Positions 1 to 5,856 of a DNA stretch of 20,941 nucleotides are shown one piece after another. The first letter of the stretch is position 1; each line of letters begins with the position of its first letter. The DNA is from Firmicutes bacterium CAG:145. GTDB lineage: Bacteria; Bacillota; Clostridia; Peptostreptococcales; Anaerovoracaceae. Under the pieces are notes generated by a model. The model worked only from the letters and a program-made list of their open reading frames with translations, did not search any database and was not told where the DNA came from. The DNA lies in the NCBI GenBank assembly GCA_000435715.1, contig FR882600.1, positions 130,540 to 151,480 of the forward strand, given 5' to 3'. The position numbers and the translations under genes are program-made.

Positions 1-75
1 GCTGCCACTCTTTGCATCGTATTGACTATTCTATTGTCAAGCAGAGAGGAAATCCCTCGCCCTGTTTCGCTTCTG

Positions 76-417
76 TCAGCCTGGCGGCCAGGTCAGCTTT
101 CTCTTTCCCAATATGTGAAAATGAAGATGCTTCACTGTCTGGAAGGCGTCCTCACCGTTGTTGCTGACCACTCTGTATCCGTTTTCCAGACCCAGCTGAG
201 CCGCTATCTCTTTGATAGTTACCATTATATGTCCCATCAATTCCCGGTCCTCATCTTTGACATCGTCCAGCGACTCGATGTGTTTTTTGGGAATCACTAA
301 TACGTGTACCGGCGCCTGAGGTTCAAGATCGTGAAAACAGATCAGCTTATCGTCCTCATATACCACGTTGGATGGTATTTCGCGTTTACCTATCATGCAA
401 AATATACAATCTGCCAT
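76..417 (-). CDS. HIT-family (histidine triad) nucleotide-binding protein
   Basis: Small HIT-superfamily protein (113 aa), related to HinT/PKCI-type phosphoramidases that hydrolyse AMP-linked substrates in the cytosol. The sequence shows an N-terminal CIFC pair (typical of Zn-binding HIT proteins), a central VLVIPKKHI strand-helix segment and the C-terminal signature HLHFHIL, followed by the usual WPPG end, so it is full length. Two ATG codons are adjacent (420 and 417). I use 417 because the AAGGAG site is then 7 nt away and the protein begins MADCIFC as is usual; the 420 ATG would overlap the mtaB stop as ATGA. Translational coupling to mtaB is likely. The physiological substrate cannot be told from sequence. 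No clear terminator is seen downstream. Confidence 0.93.
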   Translation of the reverse strand: MADCIFCMIGKREIPSNVVYEDDKLICFHDLEPQAPVHVLVIPKKHIESLDDVKDEDRELMGHIMVTIKEIAAQLGLENGYRVVSNNGEDAFQTVKHLHFHILGKRKLTWPPG

Positions 418-1736
418 CATATTTCTCCTTTCATTCCGTCTCTGTATCTTTCAAGAAGTCTGACCTCTTTGAAACAATTTATTTCGCTTCCTTCAGCATA
501 TACCTTTATGTAATTGTCCGTATACCCTGTCACCAAATCACCGTCTCTCTCCTCAAACAGTACTGTTCTTCTATCGCCGATACACTTTTCAAGAAACTCA
601 GACACATATCTTTCGGCCGCCGAAGTTAGCGCCTCCATTCTCAGATTCTTGATACGGTGATCTATCTGCCCATCCATAAGGGCAGCGGCAGTCCCCTCTC
701 TTTTGGAATATCGAAAAGGGTGTACTTTACAAAATTCAGCCTCTTTTATGAGTTTAATGCTGTCCCCCAAGTCCTCTTCAGTCTCACATGGAAATCCTAC
801 GATTATATCAGTGCTTACCCCGTAAAGAGGATCTGCCTCTCTCAGCACTTTTATGATATCCAGATATTGTTTTCTGCCGTACGGCCGGTTCATAAGCTTT
901 AGCACTCTGTCGCTTCCGCTCTGAGCCGAAAGATGAAGATGATGGCAGAGGCGTCTGTATTTCATCAGTTTCTTTACATATTCGGAATTTATGACTGCCG
1001 GCTCCAGAGAACTGAGTCTGATTCTGAAATCTCCCGGCAGGTCGTCGAGAGCTGCTATTATGATCTCAACTCCCCTAAGGCCGCCGTAAGAGGCTCCCGG
1101 ATACTTCTCGCAAAAGCCATCCTCACTTCCGTAAAGCGCAGTATTTATACCTGTGAGGATCAGTTCCTTAAAACCTTTATCTATCAGAGTCCGGGCCTCT
1201 TTGACTATCTCTTCCGGGTCTCTGCTTCTGACTTTTCCTCTGGCAAAGGGGATGAGACAATAAGCGCAGAATCTGTCGCAGCCTTCCTGAATCTTTATAT
1301 ATGCTCTCGTCCTGGATTCCATGGAGGTTATTATTCCGCAGTCCTGATAATCACACAGCCGGTCGTAATCTCTGACATGAATCTGAGGGCTCCTCTCATC
1401 CATGAAGTCTTTTACATATTTTATTATATTGTTTTTTTCTCCCGTCCCCGCCACTATGTCGACTTCCGGCAGAGACGAAAGTTCTTCCGGTTTTATCTGT
1501 GCGTAACATCCCGTGACTGCTATGACTGAGTCCGGGTTTTTCTTTTTCATTCGCCTTATATATTGCCGGGACTTTCTGTCGGCAATATTTGTGACGGTAC
1601 AGGTATTTATTACATAGACGTCTGCAAAATCATCTTCATCCACTATTTCAAAGCCTGCGGCTATGAATTGTTCCTTCATGGCCTCGGTCTCATACTGATT
1701 GACTTTGCATCCTAACGTGTGAAAAGCAGATTTCAT
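417..1736 (-). CDS. mtaB: tRNA (N6-threonylcarbamoyladenosine(37)-C2)-methylthiotransferase MtaB
   Basis: Radical SAM methylthiotransferase that converts t6A37 to ms2t6A in ANN-decoding tRNAs. Domains in order: N-terminal UPF0004 domain with cluster-binding cysteines C10, C46 and C77 (LGCKVNQ, NTCTVTN, TGCYAQ); radical SAM core with C153-x3-C157-x2-C160 (EGCDRFCAYC); C-terminal TRAM-like domain for tRNA binding. The ANN/t6A-type MtaB is favoured over MiaB or RimO by the LGCKVNQ N-terminus and the DRFCAYC form of the radical SAM motif. Length 439 aa fits the family. The open frame continues 55 codons upstream, but a GGAAGG site lies just before the ATG at 1736 and the family starts there, so the extension is rejected. 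It overlaps the HIT gene by about 1-4 nt. Confidence 0.94.
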   Translation of the reverse strand: MKSAFHTLGCKVNQYETEAMKEQFIAAGFEIVDEDDFADVYVINTCTVTNIADRKSRQYIRRMKKKNPDSVIAVTGCYAQIKPEELSSLPEVDIVAGTGEKNNIIKYVKDFMDERSPQIHVRDYDRLCDYQDCGIITSMESRTRAYIKIQEGCDRFCAYCLIPFARGKVRSRDPEEIVKEARTLIDKGFKELILTGINTALYGSEDGFCEKYPGASYGGLRGVEIIIAALDDLPGDFRIRLSSLEPAVINSEYVKKLMKYRRLCHHLHLSAQSGSDRVLKLMNRPYGRKQYLDIIKVLREADPLYGVSTDIIVGFPCETEEDLGDSIKLIKEAEFCKVHPFRYSKREGTAAALMDGQIDHRIKNLRMEALTSAAERYVSEFLEKCIGDRRTVLFEERDGDLVTGYTDNYIKVYAEGSEINCFKEVRLLERYRDGMKGEI

Positions 1737-2207
1737 ATAACCTTCCTTTATCTGTCTTGCGTTTTGCGGCAACGCCGCTATCATGATCCATGGGTTTATT
1801 GTACCATGATTGCGGCAGTTATGCCGCAGCGGCCAAACCCGGGGCGCCTTCATTTCTAATAGGAATGAGGGGATATGATACAATGTTCTCTCAGGCGTCA
1901 AAATCTTTTATTCCGCTAACGCCGTGAGGTATTGTACTATTATAACATAATCGCAGTGCCCTGCGCCGCAGCGGACGACCGCATCGGCGGTTCAATGAAC
2001 CCTTCCGTTCGGCGGCTCTATTTTTGATTTTTTTGAAAAAAATATTAAAAACATTTTACCGGCCGTTTTTCCCCCTTTTCCCCATGCCCATCATAGGCAT
2101 TGCCTCACCAATCCGGCGATTTATTTTCCGTTGTGCGCATACGCATATATTATGTAGCTTTTTTTAGGTAGGCGTTTTGTTAAGATTATGTATACATTAT
2201 TTATTAC
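1737..2207. other. Gene-free region: mtaB leader with GC-rich hairpins, AT-rich tract
   Basis: No supported gene. It holds the mtaB leader, with two back-to-back GC-rich hairpins near the ribosome site: GCGGC/GCCGC at 1766-1778 with a 3-nt loop, and GCGGCA/TGCCGC at 1812-1827 with a GTTA loop. Their arms are interchangeable. It also holds two of three diverged short repeats (1786-1805 and 1989-2002) and an AT-rich block near 2024-2060 with a short A/T palindrome. Upstream of 2208 the sequence is non-coding with scattered T runs. Confidence 0.6.
1939..1947 (-). promoter_or_regulatory. Extended -10 promoter candidate for mtaB-HIT
   Basis: Read on the minus strand this is TGTTATAAT, a perfect TATAAT with the TGn extension that can replace a -35 box; no convincing -35 is present 17 nt upstream. 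It would give a leader of about 195 nt before mtaB. The assignment is by motif only. Confidence 0.5.
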
Positions 2208-2236
2208 TTGACAAAGTCTTAACGTGAAACTATAAT
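2208..2236 (+). promoter_or_regulatory. Perfect sigma-A promoter of the leader-peptide/deacetylase unit
   Basis: TTGACA at 2208-2213 and TATAAT at 2231-2236 are both perfect consensus hexamers with an ideal 17-bp spacer, so basal transcription should be very strong. A TCTTAA/TTAAGA dyad (2217-2222 and 2235-2240) overlaps the spacer and the -10 box, and another TTAAGA lies upstream at about 2180. This could be a repressor operator, which is an inference. Confidence 0.85.
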
Positions 2237-2296
2237 TAAGATAGTGCTAAGGCACAGTGTTTTATTTATCCCTATTATATTAAGGAGGACTTATTT

Positions 2297-2347
2297 ATGG
2301 GTAAGAAGATCCCCATGTGGCAGCATTTTGGGAAGAAAACAGCTTAA
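2297..2347 (+). CDS. 16-aa leader peptide candidate (unrecognised)
   Basis: A 17-codon ORF including stop, encoding MGKKIPMWQHFGKKTA. AAGGAGG lies 8 nt before the ATG and the perfect promoter ends about 60 nt upstream, so translation is very likely. The peptide is basic (four Lys), not hydrophobic, and has GKK at both ends around a central MWQHF. It has no signal sequence and no run of a single regulatory amino acid as in trp or his leaders. The stop codon lies 4 nt before the first arm of a nested inverted-repeat structure, which suggests a cis-acting leader peptide for the downstream polysaccharide deacetylase. A free-standing peptide (signal or antimicrobial) is an alternative. I do not recognise the sequence. 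Confidence 0.6.
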   Translation: MGKKIPMWQHFGKKTA

Positions 2348-2351
2348 ATGA

Positions 2352-2475
2352 CGGTGAAAAAGCGGATATGCTGTAAATTCTGATTCATTATTGCGATTCT
2401 ACAACCATTTTAACAAATTCTGTTGTAGAATTTGTGCTTTTCTCTGTAGAATACAGCATGCGCTGTTTTTCACCG
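2352..2475 (+). promoter_or_regulatory. Nested inverted repeats with competing terminator: putative attenuator
   Basis: Three nested perfect stems are visible: 2352-2361 with 2466-2475 (CGGTGAAAAA), 2368-2375 with 2452-2459 (ATGCTGTA), and 2396-2405 with 2422-2431 (ATTCTACAAC). The arm at 2452-2459 can instead form a short hairpin (ACAGC 2453-2457, loop ATGC, GCTGT 2462-2466) directly followed by a T-run at 2466-2470, which is an intrinsic-terminator layout. GTAGAAT also occurs twice (2425-2431 and 2446-2452), giving a second alternative partner for the ATTCTAC arm. Mutually exclusive structures behind a short translated ORF fit transcription attenuation. The pairing is seen in the sequence; the function is inferred. 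Confidence 0.55.
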
Positions 2476-2695
2476 CAACAAGTGTGGCAGCGTACGGCCG
2501 CATGGGGATTGTAGCCTCGACGGCCTGCATTAAGCGCGGCCTCCGATATAATCGATGGGTTCATTATACCGCAATTATCATATATGGCTCTCTTTATAAA
2601 TAAAATATTAAACAGAGAGAAAATCTGTCCGGCAGACCCGGTATATATAACCTCTCATATTTTCTCTCAAGATCACCTCGAAAGGAACCGGAAAA
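2476..2695 (+). other. Leader segment between attenuator and deacetylase
   Basis: About 220 nt without a supported gene. It contains the third copy of the dispersed element (2551-2570) and a hairpin with a perfect 10-bp stem, GAGAGAAAAT at 2615-2624 with its complement at 2659-2668, ending about 15 nt before the ribosome site of the next gene. No second convincing promoter was found, so the deacetylase probably depends on the promoter at 2208. Confidence 0.5.
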
Positions 2696-3562
2696 ATGAA
2701 AAAAACAGATTTTTTATTATTTCTTTTTATAATAGTTATGGCGCTGACCGGCACGCTGGCATATCTAAGCTCGTCTTCTACACCGGCCGGCGGGCGAAGC
2801 GTCATCACCGACGCCCGTGAAAGCGTTCAGCTCCCTGTTCTCATGTACCACGGAATCACGAAGGATCCTTCAGAAGTAAGCGAATACACCATAAGCGCCG
2901 AAACTTTTGAATCCGACCTCAAATGGCTTGGAGATAACGGCTTCACCACAGTATCTGCCAGACAAATCACAGATTACGTGGAAAAAGGCACAGCTCTTCC
3001 CGCAAAACCTGTCCTCATAACCTTCGACGACGGATATGCCAACAATTACAGCATAGCATATCCTCTGCTTCAAAAGTATCACATGAAAGCCCTCATTTCC
3101 ATCATCGGCTCTCAGAGCGATCTTTCTTCAGGAGACGTCTACAGGAGTCTCTTCAACTCCAACCTCACCTGGGGAGAAATAGCTCTGATGGCCTCCTCCA
3201 ATACTATAGAGATAGGAAACCACACTTATGATATGCACACCGCTAAGGGAGAGCGAAAAGGCGCTTCAAAGAAGAGCGGGGAAAGCCAGGACGCCTATTC
3301 CGAGGCGCTGACAGAAGACCTTTCCAAGACGCAAGATAAAGTCCTCGCCGCCACCGGCTCCTCTCCCATAGTGTTCGCCTGGCCGTTCGGAGAATATCCC
3401 ATGGACGGCAGCGCCAATGAAATATTAAAAAATATAGGTTTTAAGATCACTCTCATAAGCTATCAAAAGATTAACCATCTCAAAAAGGGAAACCCGGACT
3501 GCCTCTACGGATTAAAGCGTTTTCTGCGCACTCCTGATTTTGACATGAACGAAATTATCTGA
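2696..3562 (+). CDS. Polysaccharide deacetylase (NodB/CE4 family), membrane anchored
   Basis: Predicted metal-dependent deacetylase acting on N-acetylated or O-acetylated glycans outside the membrane. An N-terminal hydrophobic helix (about residues 5-24, preceded by MKKTD) is a signal anchor, followed by a Ser/Thr-rich linker. Motif 1 is TFDDGYANN (catalytic Asp and metal Asp), and motif 2 is GNHTYDMH, supplying metal His residues with one residue more between the His than the classic HSxxH. Motif 3 is represented by FAWPFGEY. At 288 aa it has a single catalytic domain. The start has AAAGGA about 10 nt upstream, and the family profile and signal anchor agree with it. Target (peptidoglycan, teichoic acid or capsule) is not determinable. 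A 52-aa membrane protein follows 31 nt later. Confidence 0.88.
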   Translation: MKKTDFLLFLFIIVMALTGTLAYLSSSSTPAGGRSVITDARESVQLPVLMYHGITKDPSEVSEYTISAETFESDLKWLGDNGFTTVSARQITDYVEKGTALPAKPVLITFDDGYANNYSIAYPLLQKYHMKALISIIGSQSDLSSGDVYRSLFNSNLTWGEIALMASSNTIEIGNHTYDMHTAKGERKGASKKSGESQDAYSEALTEDLSKTQDKVLAATGSSPIVFAWPFGEYPMDGSANEILKNIGFKITLISYQKINHLKKGNPDCLYGLKRFLRTPDFDMNEII

Positions 3563-3593
3563 TAAAATACTCTTAACCAAGGGGGTGAACAAG

Positions 3594-3752
3594 ATGAATT
3601 TACAAGACAGAGGCGAAAAGACGGCTGACATCACGGTCAGCGTGGACGTTTCAAAGATCGTAAGAAACGTAAGCATTGCAGGGGTCCTGGTGGTAGGCAT
3701 AATATTCGGATGCAGCACCTGCCGCAAAATTCTTCAGGACAAAAAAGATTGA
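3594..3752 (+). CDS. Small single-pass membrane protein, 52 aa, unrecognised
   Basis: Short ORF directly after the deacetylase (31-nt gap) with a GGGGGTG ribosome site 7 nt before its ATG. The N-terminal half is polar (MNLQDRGEKTADITVSVDVS). A hydrophobic segment of about 15 residues (SIAGVLVVGIIFGCS) follows, then a CSTC motif and a basic tail KILQDKKD. The C-x2-C at the membrane edge could bind metal, form a disulphide or be acylated. It ends 12 nt before a strong terminator, so it is the last gene of the deacetylase unit. No family recognised; coding status rests on the ribosome site, operon position and membrane-protein composition. Confidence 0.65.
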   Translation: MNLQDRGEKTADITVSVDVSKIVRNVSIAGVLVVGIIFGCSTCRKILQDKKD

Positions 3753-3763
3753 TCAAGATCTGC

Positions 3764-3810
3764 AAAAGCGAAAGGTCTGCCGGTATCAGGGCATTGCCTT
3801 TCGCTTTTTT
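3764..3810 (+). terminator. Intrinsic terminator of the deacetylase unit
   Basis: AAAAGCGAAAGG at 3764-3775 pairs perfectly with CCTTTCGCTTTT at 3797-3808, with a 21-nt loop that can itself pair (TGCC/GGCA), followed by T residues to 3810. It lies between the convergent deacetylase unit and prmA. The A-run on the other flank may let it act weakly on the minus strand too. Confidence 0.88.
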
Positions 3811-3841
3811 CATCGTTATTTTCTGTAGATGCCGGCAGTCA

Positions 3842-4765
3842 TCAGAAGCGGGCGCGAGCTGCTATCGCGCACCACATGCCGTCTTTTCTCGTCTCTATTA
3901 TATCGAAGCCGCAGGACTTTATGACCCGAGTCACTTCGTCTTCTTTTTCTGTCAGAATACCGGATGATATATAAATACCTCCCTGATTCATGGCTTTATA
4001 CATATGTCCTGTGAGAAGCATCACGAGATCGGCCATGAGGTTTGCCACAGTTATATCCGCCATGAAGTCTACTCCGTCTATGAGGTTTCCCTGCCTGACT
4101 TCTACTGTATCTGTACATCTATTCAGCTTCACATTTTCGGCTGACACCTTAACGGCCTCGGGATCTATATCTATGGCCAGGACTTTTTCAGCCCCCAAAA
4201 GAGCCGCCCCCACAGACAGTATTCCCGAACCGCACCCCACGTCCAGAACGTGGTCTTTCGGCCTGAGATATTTCTCCATCAGTTTTAGACACAGAGATGT
4301 CGTCTCGTGAGTCCCCGTGCCAAAAGCCATTCCGGGGTCGATCTCTATTACCTTCTCTCTCCCCTTAGGCCTGTACTCTTCCCATGTGGGCTTGACCACC
4401 AGATCTTCTGTTATATGAGCGGGCTTAAAAAATTCTTTCCACTTATCCTTCCACTGAGAATCATCCTGAGCTGTAATCGTGATTTCGGTCTCGGTAAATT
4501 CAGCCCCTATCTTCTGGGCCAAAGAGGCGGCTCTCTCGTCTTCTCCCTCATCCAGATAAAAAGTTATCTTGGGAACAGCGCCAGATGAAGCAAGCACTCC
4601 GTCGTCTATATAGTCCCATTCATATCCATGTTCTTTGCTCAGTATCTCCGCAAGATCGGAAGGATCTTCTACTGCTGTTTCATCGATTCCCATAGTCAGG
4701 AGAAGACCCGTCACCGGCTCTATATGGACTTGATCAAGCTTAATCTCAACTTGTATATATTTCAT
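3842..4765 (-). CDS. prmA: Ribosomal protein L11 methyltransferase PrmA
   Basis: SAM-dependent methyltransferase that trimethylates ribosomal protein L11 on several amino groups. The N-terminal L11-recognition domain (about residues 1-105) is followed by the catalytic domain with the family signature DPGMAFGTGTHETT, the SAM-binding loop DVGCGSGILSVGA, the acidic ribose-binding segment AIDIDPEA and the catalytic-region NLMADL. At 307 aa it is of usual length. The ribosome site GAGGAG sits inside the end of the upstream cyclase gene, whose stop is 1 nt before the ATG, so translation is coupled. In many Clostridia prmA follows dnaJ directly; here a 4.5-kb accessory block separates them, and prmA is instead the last gene of the arsC-like operon. 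Confidence 0.96.
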   Translation of the reverse strand: MKYIQVEIKLDQVHIEPVTGLLLTMGIDETAVEDPSDLAEILSKEHGYEWDYIDDGVLASSGAVPKITFYLDEGEDERAASLAQKIGAEFTETEITITAQDDSQWKDKWKEFFKPAHITEDLVVKPTWEEYRPKGREKVIEIDPGMAFGTGTHETTSLCLKLMEKYLRPKDHVLDVGCGSGILSVGAALLGAEKVLAIDIDPEAVKVSAENVKLNRCTDTVEVRQGNLIDGVDFMADITVANLMADLVMLLTGHMYKAMNQGGIYISSGILTEKEDEVTRVIKSCGFDIIETRKDGMWCAIAARARF

Positions 4766-4766
4766 T

Positions 4767-5414
4767 TTACACTCCTCGGTCTACAGCGGCTATGGCGCGT
4801 ACAGGCGATCCGTCGGAATTCTCATACTTGATGGGGAGGCAGCAGAACCAGCAGGATATTCCTGTTATGCTCTTTAGATTAGTCAGATTTTCGATGACGA
4901 CCACATTGTCATTTTCAAAGAGCCTCCTGTGAAGGGTGAGATTTTCATCTTCTATAGGGTCTAAACCTATGGTGTCAAGGCCTATTCCCTTTTTTCCGCT
5001 TTCTTTTATATAATCTATGACTTCGCCTGTTACGCACGGGTACTTGCCGAAATACTCTTTCTTTCCCCAGTATTTGCTCCATCCGGTATTGAAGAGCAAA
5101 TAGTCGGCAGAGGAGGCTGTCTGCATATCTATCATATCCATAGTTATCCTCTCTCCCCGGCAAAGCGCTGTGCAGTCCACCGTAAAAGCCCTCCCCTCAA
5201 AATGGGACGCAGGAAAGCGATCCAATGTCTTTCCATGGCTGTACAAGTGGGCCGGCGGATCCATATGCGTGCCTGTATGGCTGTACATTTTCAGAAGCGT
5301 CTCTTTGAAGCCGTCTGTCTCATAAGTATTGGCAGTCGTCAGCTTCGGTCCCTCCGTTCCCGGATACACAGGCATATTTTCAGCTATAGTATGAGTGAGA
5401 TCTATGATTTTCAT
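4767..5414 (-). CDS. Cyclase-family (kynurenine formamidase-like) metal-dependent hydrolase
   Basis: Member of the PF04199 cyclase/formamidase superfamily, whose members hydrolyse N-formylkynurenine, isatin or related amides and lactones with a bound metal. The metal site is clear at HTGTHMDPPAH (His46, His50, Asp52, His56 from the chosen start). A second conserved region, GIGLDTIGLDPIED, and HRRLFENDNVVVIENLTNL match the family's C-terminal half. The start is ambiguous: GTG at 5423 abuts the arsC-like stop, and two ATGs follow. I chose 5414 (MKIIDLTH, 215 aa) because AGGTGA is then 5 nt away. It ends 1 nt before prmA. Substrate unknown; no tryptophan-catabolism genes are nearby, so kynurenine is not implied. 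Confidence 0.85.
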   Translation of the reverse strand: MKIIDLTHTIAENMPVYPGTEGPKLTTANTYETDGFKETLLKMYSHTGTHMDPPAHLYSHGKTLDRFPASHFEGRAFTVDCTALCRGERITMDMIDMQTASSADYLLFNTGWSKYWGKKEYFGKYPCVTGEVIDYIKESGKKGIGLDTIGLDPIEDENLTLHRRLFENDNVVVIENLTNLKSITGISCWFCCLPIKYENSDGSPVRAIAAVDRGV

Positions 5415-5423
5415 CATCTTCAC

Positions 5424-5756
5424 CTAAAGGCTTCCTTTAAATCCGAACCACACTCTGTCGCCGTCTATTATCACCGGGCGTTTCACCAACATTCCGTCGG
5501 TCGAAAGCAGCCTCAGCTGCTGGTCCTCGGTCATATCCGGCAGCTTATCCTTAAGCCCCATGGACTTATAGACAAGGCCGCTGGTGTTGAACAGTCTCTT
5601 AATGGGAAGACCGCTCATCTGATGCCATGCTTTGAGTTCCTCATAAGTCGGCGGTTCCTCTTTTATGTTTCGTTCTTCATATCGATATCCGTTTTCATCC
5701 AGCCATTTTTTAGCTTTCTGAACGGTACTGCATTTTGGGTATCCTATAACAAGCAT
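5424..5756 (-). CDS. ArsC/Spx-family thioredoxin-fold protein
   Basis: A 110-aa protein of the ArsC/Spx/YffB family (thioredoxin fold). The N-terminal active site is YPKCSTVQKAKKWL: the catalytic Cys is present, but the position that is a second Cys in CxxC members is Val. The conserved C-terminal element LVKRPVIIDG, with the anion-binding Arg, is present. The middle segment GLPIKRLFNTSG is typical of the clostridial branch, whose function is mostly unproven. The start at 5756 has a perfect AGGAGG 7 nt upstream; the 17 extra codons upstream are rejected. It heads the operon with the cyclase gene (stop directly abuts the alternative GTG start) and prmA. Neither arsenate reductase nor an Spx-type regulatory role can be assigned from context. 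Confidence 0.88.
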   Translation of the reverse strand: MLVIGYPKCSTVQKAKKWLDENGYRYEERNIKEEPPTYEELKAWHQMSGLPIKRLFNTSGLVYKSMGLKDKLPDMTEDQQLRLLSTDGMLVKRPVIIDGDRVWFGFKGSL

Positions 5757-5778
5757 AATTCTTCCTCCTTTTTTAATA

Positions 5779-5807
5779 AGTATAACAAAACGAAAGCAAA
5801 AAGCCAA
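5779..5807 (-). promoter_or_regulatory. Promoter of arsC-like/cyclase/prmA operon
   Basis: Minus-strand -35 TTGGCT (5802-5807), 17-bp spacer and -10 TATACT (5779-5784) with a TGn extension. It lies back to back with the MerR-gene promoter, only 4 bp between the two -35 boxes, so one bound regulator could affect both. Confidence 0.7.
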
Positions 5808-5811
5808 GATA

Positions 5812-5840
5812 TTGTCTTCACCCTCTGCAGATGTTAAAAT
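5812..5840 (+). promoter_or_regulatory. Promoter of the MerR-type regulator gene
   Basis: -35 TTGTCT (5812-5817), 17-bp spacer, -10 TAAAAT (5835-5840). The spacer is the ordinary length, not the 19-20 bp typical of MerR-activated promoters, so autoregulation by the usual DNA-twisting mechanism is not indicated. Confidence 0.6.
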
Positions 5841-5856
5841 GAAAAAGAGGTGTTCT

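Noticed and set aside
22..40. TTGAC-N9-GTCAA dyad at the left edge
   Set aside because: It may be part of a promoter for the next minus-strand gene, but that gene is outside the window and the motif is too short to support a call.
933..1529. Long plus-strand ORF (198 aa) opposite mtaB
   Set aside because: It lies wholly antisense to a well-supported gene, has no family signature and no good ribosome site.
1737..1901. 55-codon N-terminal extension of mtaB
   Set aside because: The family starts at MKSAFHTLGCK, which has its own ribosome site; the extension is made of hairpins and the dispersed repeat.
5202..5837. 211-aa plus-strand ORF opposite the cyclase and arsC-like genes
   Set aside because: Antisense to two recognised genes; composition rich in His, Arg and Ser as expected for a shadow frame.
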